Positions 34,242 to 43,400 of a stretch of 64,000 bases of DNA are shown one piece after another. The notes beneath the pieces are model-generated. The model did not search any database. It was not told where the DNA came from and saw nothing but the letters and a program-made list of their open reading frames with translations. Position numbers and translations under genes: made by a program. How positions within the stretch are numbered: the stretch's first letter is position 1; each line of letters opens with the position of its first letter. This stretch comes from Microbispora catharanthi (GTDB lineage Bacteria > Actinomycetota > Actinomycetes > Streptosporangiales > Streptosporangiaceae). The stretch spans positions 186,001 to 250,000 of the forward strand of contig NZ_VDMA02000012.1 of assembly GCF_006334915.2 (NCBI RefSeq), given 5' to 3'.

Positions 34242-34265
34242 TGACAGGCGCGCTACGCGCTGTCA
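34242..34265. terminator. Hairpin between convergent genes
   Basis: TGACAG (34242-34247) pairs with CTGTCA (34260-34265), and inner CGCG (34249-34252) with CGCG (34256-34259), with one bulged G and a CTA loop. It overlaps the stop codon of the two-TM gene on the minus strand and follows the acyl-CoA synthetase. It lies where two transcripts meet, so it could end both; no T-tract is seen. Confidence 0.5.
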
Positions 34266-34492
34266 TCGCCCTCGGTCCCCCGCCGACGCCTTCTACCGAG
34301 GTACATCTCAAGGAGCATCAGCAGCATGACGACCAGAGTGAGCGAGATCGCGATGGCGAACAGAACATTCGTCCACTTGTGCTCCCCAGGCGGTTCCAGC
34401 GGGATCGACGCAGCCGCCATCAGGAAGACGGAACCTTGAACGATCGCCGTCAGCCGGCGAATCCTACGGACAGTCGGAATTCGTTTTCTCAT
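34253..34492 (-). CDS. Two-TM small protein, candidate immunity protein of the RHS effector
   Basis: A 79-residue protein whose ATG overlaps the stop codon of the giant RHS gene by 4 bp. The first dozen residues are strongly basic. Two hydrophobic helices follow (about 13-32 and 41-65), separated by a short loop EPPGEHKW, and the C-terminus has five consecutive Arg. By the positive-inside rule both ends are cytoplasmic. It matches no family I know. In polymorphic toxin systems the gene immediately downstream of the toxin tip normally encodes immunity, and a membrane protein suits a tip that itself ends in a hydrophobic segment. The coding region has lower GC than the surrounding chromosome. 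Confidence 0.65.
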   Translation of the reverse strand: MRKRIPTVRRIRRLTAIVQGSVFLMAAASIPLEPPGEHKWTNVLFAIAISLTLVVMLLMLLEMYLGRRRRRGTEGDDSA

Positions 34493-37400
34493 TGGGATCC
34501 AACCGTGATATCCCCCGGTGCCGGTATCGGGACTCCAGACCAATCCCAAATAATTTGAGGGTCGCCAACTTTAATCCAGACACCCTTACCCTTGTTCTTG
34601 GTCGACAGTTTCCACGCACCGAACTCGATGACGGCCGCACCCGCCTCACAAATGAAAGTGATCAGGTGGACACCGGCGACACCGCAAGCAGCCAAGATGA
34701 ATGCACCACCTACGGCGGCAGCGGTGGTCACAAGGTTGGTCAATCCATTATCCAGATGGTAGACGCAGTTCTTATTCTTCTTGTCACACACCTTGCCAGT
34801 CATTCCGTTTCCCTGCATGCAGGCACGCTCCGACTTGTTCTTCTTCGCGCACTCCAGGTACATGTCGTCGTACCACCAGCAGGCTCCCGGCTTGTTCTCC
34901 TTCCAGCAGCCCAGCAGTCCACTCATCATCTCGCCGCAGAACGGGTCGTTGTGCGCACCGTACTTCTTTGACGAGCGGCATTGGAAGTACGTCTCAGCGA
35001 AGGAAGTGCAGGACTTGTCGTCGTGCATCTTGGCCTGATCACGGCATGCGAGGTAGTTGCTGGACCAGCTATTGCACATGTCCGCGTCGCGTTCGGTCCG
35101 GCACTGACGGTAATGTGACTCGTTGTCGCCGCAGACGCTTCTACCCTCGGACATATTCGTCTTGCGTCCGTTGAGGCACGTCCTATAAGCCACGGTAGTG
35201 TCGTCGCATGTTCTCTTGCCGTAGCCACCGGCGCGGCATTTGATCGCGACGGAAGCCGTGTCGCGACAGATATCCGCATCGATGTGAACACCACGGCACT
35301 CGGCATACGCGGAAACCCCGTACTGGCAGGTCTTGTTGCCATATCCAATTGCCAGGCAGTCTCCATAAACATCCTTCGTCGCGGCGCAGTACTTCTTGGA
35401 GTGCTCGGCACGACAGTCGCGATACTCATTCTCCGCCCAGGAGCATCCACCCTGGCCGTAATCCTTCACACACCGCTTGTGATCCTGCTTGACCTCGGTT
35501 TCGACCAGGCAGGTCTGCTTTTCCTTTCCCTTCTTCTTCGCGCAACTGGTCGCAGGCTGGACCGTGACCGTCTTCGTCTTTGTCTTGACCTTCGCCAGCC
35601 CTCCGGACACCGTGGCTGTTTTGGCCTTATGTCCATCGGGGTCGGTGTTGGTCAGGGGATTGTCGTTGGCGTAGGTGTAGCGGTTGAGCTGGACCGACGG
35701 ATCGGCGGTGAGGGTCGCGGTGTCACGGGAGACGAAACTACCCGTTGCGGGCTGGTACCAACGGGCGGCCATATTGACCTTCTTGGTGCTGGGGTCGGTG
35801 TAACCGCCCTGGTACCCGATTCCGTGAGGGGCACCCGTCTGAGCGATTACCTCTCCAAAGGGGTTGTAGGCAACCGAGTCGATCAATGCGGTGCCGTCGG
35901 CCGTAAAGGCGCCGATCAGGTCGCCGTGCAGATCACTGAATGCCAACTGTCCGCCGCCTCCGTCGGACAGACTCACCGTGCGCCCGAACGCGTCTCGGCC
36001 GTACGCCGCCTTCTTTACGTTGCCGCTGTCCGTGACGCCGACCAGATTGTTCGTCTGGCCATCATAGGCAAACTTCAACGTCTGTTCGCCGTCACTACGG
36101 GTGGCCATGCGGTCGAGGGCGTCATAGTCGTACGTTACTGCACCGTCCTGGACGAGACGGTCGAAAGCGTCAAACTTGGTGATCTCTACTTTTCCGTTAG
36201 AAGCCTCGGCCAAGGTGCCGCGTGCTGTGTACGTATAGGTATAGCCGTCACCGGATATGAGGCGGTTACGTTCATCGTAGGTATAGGTCTTGTCGCCTGC
36301 CCGGATGCGGTTTCCGGCGGCGTCCCAGCCGTAGTCGGTGGTCTTGCCGTCAGGCGCGATCCATGATGTGAGGCGGTTGGCCCAGTCGTACGTGTAGGTG
36401 TTGTTACCCGCGCCGGCAGTGCCGGTCGTGGCCTTGCTGGTCATGTTGTTGTCGGCGTCGTAGCCGTAGTCGATCGACGCGATCGGTGAGTCCTGGCCGC
36501 TTTTGAGCTCGTCCTTGGTAAGACGATTCAGCGCATCGTAGGAGAAGCTCCGCCGCGTGCCGTTCGCGCCGTAGACCATGCTTGTCACCCGCGCTGCTTT
36601 GTCGTACCCATACTCGATCGCGGAGGACGTCACCGGGTCGGTCATGCCGGTAAGGCGATCGGCGTCGTCCCAGGTGAAGGAGGCCATGCCAGTGGCATCC
36701 ACTCTCTGAACGAGCCGGTTGTCGGCGTCGTAGGCATAGGCGCTGATGTCGCCGTCGGGTCCGCTGCTCTTCAGCAGTAGGCCGCGGTCGTTCAGCGAAA
36801 AGGCCAGTTCGTCCGCACTGGTCAGACGACCGGCGAGGTCGTAGGTGAAGTGCTTGTCCTCCGTGGCCGCCTCGCCACCGCTTCCGGTCTGCTTGACAAG
36901 TCGGTTCAGCTCGTCAAAGGTCCTCTCAACCTTGACACCTCCGGGAAGCAGGCTCGTGATCTGGTTACCCGCCTCGTCATAGATGGTGGTCCAGGTGCGG
37001 TCGGGCACGTTCGGGTGGGCAGTGGTGATCGGCTCGATCACCGACTCCACTAGTCCCAGGCTGTTGTAGGTGGCGTAGGTGGAGTTGCCCCGCCCGTCAG
37101 TCGACCGGGTCTGCCGACCTGACGCGTCGTATCCGAAGGAGGTGTTGATGGTCTCGGTGGCGGAGACCGGCTCGTGCTGCTCCACAATGCGGTTGGCCGC
37201 GTCGTAGACACGGGTGGTCGTGTGACCGCTCGCCGTGGTCTGGCTGATCTGGTTTCCCGCAGCGTCATAGCCGAAGGTCCGGGCGCGCAAGACGGTGCCA
37301 TCGGCATCGATGTCTGCCGCTTCGATCTGCCTGCCGGCCTGATCGAAACCAGCGGTCGTCGATACACCCAATGGGTTGGTCGTCTTCGCAACCCGGCCGG

Positions 37401-40400
37401 TGAGGTCGTAGCCGAAGGTCGTGCTGTTCCCGAGCCCGTCCGTGTGGGACGTCATCTCGCCGGCCGCGTTGTAAGCACGGTTGGCGACGTCTCCGCCCGG
37501 ACGAGTGACCTTGGTCAGGTTGCCCGCGTCGTCGTACTCCAGTCTGGTGACGTAGGCGGCCACGGTCGGCCTACGCTCAAAGGTCGTCGTGGTGATCTGG
37601 CGGCCGAGGTCATCGTAGGTCGCTTCCCAGCGTGCACCAGTGGGGTCGGTCTGCGATATCGCTTCTCCGAGCAGGTCGTAGCCGTACGTCGTGATACCGC
37701 CCGCCGCCCCGCCGACAGACGGGTTTGTGACCCGCACCTTACGGCCGAGCCCGTCATAAAGCGCTGTCGTGGTGTGGCCACGCGCGTCTGTCGCACTGAC
37801 CTGCTGTCCGGCGAGGTCATACTCCGCCGTCACCATTGGAGTAATCGTCTGGCCGCCCGGCGGGGTGTAGGCGGGCATGGTCTGCGAGACCATCCGCCCC
37901 GCCCGATCGAACGCGGAGACAACTTTTTGTCCTTCCGGGTCCAACAGGTGGGTCTGGTCTCCGAACGTGTTGTAGCCCACCCAGGTGGTGGGACGAGCAG
38001 GCGCGGCGGCGATTCCGTAGCGCTCGATTTGGACCTGCGGCAGCTTCACCTCAACCCGGTTGCCCGCCACGTCGTAACGAATGTCAGTGGTGTAGTCAGC
38101 GGCGGTGGCTCCAGAGACGTTGCCGCGAGGGTCGGTGATGGCCGTGATCAGTCCGCGGTCGTCCACAGTCAGCGTGGTGACCAGGTCCTGACCGTTGTTG
38201 TGCACGACCTGCCTAATGGGCTGGTCTGCCGCGTCGTAGGCATATTCGGTGACCTCGGTGCGATCGGTTCCGGCCGCGCTCCGACCTATTTCGATGATGT
38301 TGTCATTAGCGTCGTAGCGGTACGCCGTCTTCCTGGCCAACGCGGCCGGATCTGTCGTGTGTGACGTGAGACGTCCGGCCTCGTCGTAGACCGCGTCGAC
38401 GCGCAGGACGCCGCCATCCGTGATCTGCCGAGTGAGGTGACCAGCGGGGTCGTACACCCTCTCGTCGAGTATCACATCACGCTCAGAAGAAGAACCATTC
38501 AGGCTCACGCCGCTGGCGATCGTCTGAGCCGGGAGGCCATCCGCGTAATAGGTATAAGAGCTGATGCGGCCCATCGCGTCGGTCTTGGCTGCGCGTCTGC
38601 CAGCGGGATCATAGGCATACGATTCCATGACCACGTCGGTCGCGCTTTGTGGATCCACCGGGCTGCCCCTCCATCCCCTGAGGATGACCGTGGCGAGCTC
38701 TTCACGCGGTGTGTAGGTGTAGTTGTACACCGAACCGCGCGTGTCGGTGTAGCTTACTTTCTGTCCCTTATGGTCATACTCATATCGCTCGACGCCTCCC
38801 TCCGGACCGGTGACCGAATCGACCCGGCCGTAGGAGTCATAGGTGTGCGCGGTGGTGCGCTCCGCGTCGCCTCCGGTCAGGTCGGACACCGACACGCTCA
38901 ATTGATTGCCGTCCGCGTCATAGGTGAAGGACTGCCTCAGCGTGTGCGTCACATCGGCAACTTCGTTCCTGACGGCCGCTCCAGTGACGGTTGTGAGAAG
39001 CCCACGTCGGCTATAGGTGAATTCGGTGGTGACGCCCTCGGGATTCGCCTGCGAGATGTCGCTGCGCTCGACCATCCGCCCGATCGGATCGTAGCCGTAC
39101 TTCTTGATCAAGCCGCTGGGGCCGGTCTCCTGAGCGAGGTCGCCGTTGGCAGTGTAAGCGTAAGTGGTCTCATTTCCCTTGAAGTCCTTGGCGGACTTCA
39201 CCAGGCCGGCTGGAGTGGTGCCACCGCCAACTGCCGGTTCAGTGCCGTCGGTGTAGGCCGTGATTTGGGAGCGCCCCTGGGGGAAGTCCGACGTGGCCGG
39301 AACCGTCTTCTTCGTCGGCTCACCATGGGTGTTATACGTCATGGTGACCGCGTAAGTGTCGTCGGCGGCCGAGGCCGATCTGCCGTCGCGGTAGGCGGTC
39401 GGTTGATCGTTGCGGGGATCGAAGGGGTCGTCCGCGTTCAGGTAATAGGAGTAGTACTCCGTGAAGCACGTGTCGCTGCTGCGGCACGTCTTCTTGGCCA
39501 CGGGGTTACCGCGCGCGTTGTACGACACGTCCGTTGCGTTGCCGTTCGGGTCGGTGACCTTCGCGGGGAATCCGCCGACGTCGTAGGCGTACCTGGTGGT
39601 TTTGCCGAGCTGGTCGGTCGTGGAGACGACCTGGTATCCGCGCAGAGCGTTCGTGACGTAGGTCAGCGTGCCGTTGTGCGGGTCGGTCACGGTGGCCGTG
39701 GCCGAGATCTGAGTGGTCGATTCCTTCGCGTACACCAGGTCCGACAACTTCCAAATGCCGCCGTCGTCGTCGGTGTGCGTCGTGAGCCGGCCTCCGTCGG
39801 CGTTGTAGGTGTTCTCCGCGTGGACGCGGCCCGACGGCTGGGTCTCCTTGGTCAGCAGCGGCTGGGCCAGTCGCGCGGCGTAGTGGGTGCGGACGGTGCC
39901 CAGCCCGAGGGGCCTGTTGTACACCGCGACCTCGTCGATGCTGCCGGCGAAGGGGAAGGCGGTGAACGACGCCGTGGTGAACGGCCAGCTCGGGCCGCCG
40001 TACCCAGCGCCGATGCGGGTGTCCCACATCTCGGAACTGACGGTGTGGGTGATCTTGCCCGCGACGCCGCCGACAGGCTGCCCGTCCAGGAACAGGGTCT
40101 GGATGTCCTCCGCGCCGGACAGCACCACATGGTGCCAGTTGCCGTCATTCACCTTGCCGGGCGTGGTGATCGGAGCGATGGTTCCGTTCCAGAACTGGCC
40201 GCGGAGTTTGCCGTCCGTCCCGACATAGATGCCCAGACCATAGGAGTCCGGATCGTCCTCGTACGAGTTCTGGTAACCGAGGATGGTGCCCGAGCCGGTG
40301 GTCTTGAACCAGGCCTCGACGGACAGGCTTCCGCCGAGCCCGCTGACGGTCGCCTCAGGCAGTGACACGTAGGCGGAGCCAGCGGTGCCCGCGAACGTCA

Positions 40401-43400
40401 TGGCCGTGTCCGCTGTGCCGGCCAGCGCTCCCGTGACGCCCGCGGTCGCATTGGCTGTGGTACCCCTGAGCATGCCGTCGCTCGCGCCGAAGTCGAGGCC
40501 GCCGGAGCTGGGCACCTTGCTCCGCAACGCCGTCGCGGTCCCGCCGAGGCGCCAGTAGCCGGTGGGCATGGAGTCGAGGACGACGCTGCGGTAGTGGGAC
40601 GCGTCGGTGTAGGTGTAGGTGGTACAGGCGCCGCCGGCGGCCGGAGGGCATACCTTGACCAGCTTGTCGCCGTCGTACTCGTAGGTCCAGCTGATTGGAG
40701 CGCCGTCAACGGGGTCGGTGGCGACACTGGTCACATGCGCGCCGGTCCAGCCGAAGGTGAGCGAACGCCCCCCGGTCGCCGTGACCTTCAGCAGTTTGCC
40801 GTCCGTGCCGTACGCCAGGTCCTGCGTGCGGTCCCGCCTGTCGCTGACCTTCGTCAGCCGACCGGAGGTGTCGAACCAGTAGGAGGTGGCCGACCGGTCC
40901 ATCAACCGCCAGCCGCCGTCATCCAGGCTGACCAGGGTGGCGAAGGTCCCCGGCGGGGAGGCGTAGGTGCCGTCGCCCTTGGAGGCGAAGCGCTGCTGGG
41001 TGCCGTCCGGGTAGGTGATCAGCACCGTGGCGGGAGGCGTGATCGTCTTGATGGCGGCCAGCCCTTGGATCTCGGCCGACGACAACGCCTTCTGGAACAT
41101 CCGGAGGTCGTCGATGGCGCCCTTGACGTCGCTGCCGAGCACCGTCGTGCCGGTCGCGTTCCAGCCGGCCGGGACGCCGGTGGCCGTCTTCATCAGGTCG
41201 CCGTTGAGATAGAGAGAGATCGAGCCCGCGGCCTTGTCGTACACGCCGGCGACGTGGAACCACTGCCCGACGGGCGCGTTCACTCCCGACAGCACGGAGG
41301 TACTCGTGGAACCGGCGGTGTCGGAGGCGTAGGTGGCGAACTTGAGCTGGCCGGTGGCCTGGTCGACGCCCAGGTAGTACGGCGCTCCGTTGTCGCCGTT
41401 CTGCCGGGCCACCTGGTAGGAACCCGACCTGTCGTCCAGCCTGAGCCAGGACGCGACGGTGTAGCTGTCGTCGGTGCGCAGCACCGGCCCGGGTGCGGTG
41501 GCCACCGCGCCACCCGACGTGGCGATGGCACCGCCGATCTTCCCCTGAACGGGGGACGTGCCGGCGGACAGCGCCGCGTTGAACCTCCGGCCGGACGCGT
41601 CCGCCGCGAACACGCTGCCCAGAAGGTCGCCCAGACGCCAGTGACCGACCATGGACGGGTAGCTGATCGCCTGTCCCTCGTCCTGAATCCGCATGTCCCA
41701 CCGCGTGGACCAGCCGGAACCGAACGCCCCGTCCGAACGCGGGTCAAGGCTGTTGTACGAGCGGGTGACGGCCAGCGGCGGGCCAGGAGTGGCGACGGAC
41801 AGATCGGTGACCGACCGGGTGTAGTCACCGTTCACGTAGTTGAACTCCCGGCCCTCGGTGCCGGTTACGAGAAGGGAGTTGACGGTGCCCTGTTCAGGCG
41901 TGGTGGTGAAGCTCATCCACGGGGAGGTCACGGTTACGGTGCTCGTGGCGGCCTTGGCGTACCACCAGTAGGTCTTGCCCCACTGCAGCTTGTCCTTCGG
42001 GACGGTGAACGTCCCGTTCTTGCTCCAATCATACGAGCTCTCACACCACGTCCAGTGGTCCTTGGTCCCCGAGCAGATCTGGAACCAGTAGGTCACCTTG
42101 GCCTCGACCGGCGACTGCGCGTGCGCGGACAGTGTCGGACGCAACGTGCTCACTTGCGAGTTGTCCGCAGGAGAGAAGGTCTGGAAGGGCAGGCCCGCGA
42201 CCGTCGCCCTCTGCCACTCGGACCACGGGCCGTTCACTCCGCTCATGGTGACGCCCCGGACCCGCCAGCGGATCCGCCAGCCGTCGGTGAGCTTGCCTGC
42301 CGGGATGACCGTCCAAGCGTTCGAGCCGGACGGGTATGCGGCGGTGCCGGTCCCGGCCCAGATCTGACCTGATCCCTGGTCGGCCGCCTCGGGGTCGTGC
42401 TCGACCTCGACGCCCAGGTAGGAACTGCGTCCCTGGGCGTCGGTCACCTTCGCGAACAGCCACGGAGTCAGCGACTGAGCGGTCCAGGACCAAACGCCGG
42501 CCGTTCCTGGGGTGATTCCCACCGCTGCGACGGCAGGTCTGTTGACGCTCACCCTGGCGCTCTGCCACTCCGACCACGGTCCAGTGACGCCGGTCGTGGT
42601 CACGCCCCGGACCCGCCACCGCACCAGCCATCCGTCGGACAGCTTGTCGGCGGGCACCTGCACCCAGGCGTTCGACCCGGAGGCGTACGACTTGGTGCCG
42701 GTCCCCGACCAGATCAGCCCGCTCCCCTGGTCCGGCACCGACGGATCGTGCTCGACCTCCGCGCCCAGATAGGAGGCCAGGCCTCCCTCAGTGGTCACCT
42801 TCGTGTACAGCCAGGGCGTCGACGAGGCCAGAACCCAGAAGTCGTCCGCGGTCTTGGTTCCCGGGACCACGCCGAGGCCGGTCCCGGCCGGCTTGTTGAC
42901 GTCGATTTTCGCCGTCTGCCATTCCGACCACGGCCCGTTGATCCCCGTCGTCGTCACACCGCGAACCCGCCACCGCACCAGCCACCCATCGGTCAGCTTG
43001 CCCGCGGGCATCGACACCGAGGCGTATGAGCTGCTTGAGGACGTGGCCGTCGTGCCCGTCCCGGACCAGATCAGTCCGCTCCCCTGGTTCGGCACCGATG
43101 GGTCATGCTCGATCTCCGCCCCAAGGTAGGCGTTCGGTCCGAGACCGAGAATCGAGTTGTAGGTGATCTTCGCCGAGAAGCTCTGCGACAGGGTCCACAT
43201 CGTCCACAGGCCGCCGCTCTGGCTCCCCTGCACCCCGATGTCGGACACCACCGGCTTGGTGACGTCCACCCTCATGGTCTGCCAGTCCGACCACGGCCCC
43301 GCCAGGCCCTTGGTGGTCACACCGCGAACCCGCCACCGCACCACCCAGTCATCACTCAGCTTCCCCGACGGCACAGTCACCGAGGCGTACGGGTTGTCCG

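Noticed and set aside
34765-35472. Cys-rich tail as a frameshift artefact or zinc-finger domain
   Set aside because: The frame is continuous with the RHS core to a stop codon that overlaps the next start, the spacing of Cys is regular over ten units, and His or paired CxxC zinc motifs are absent.
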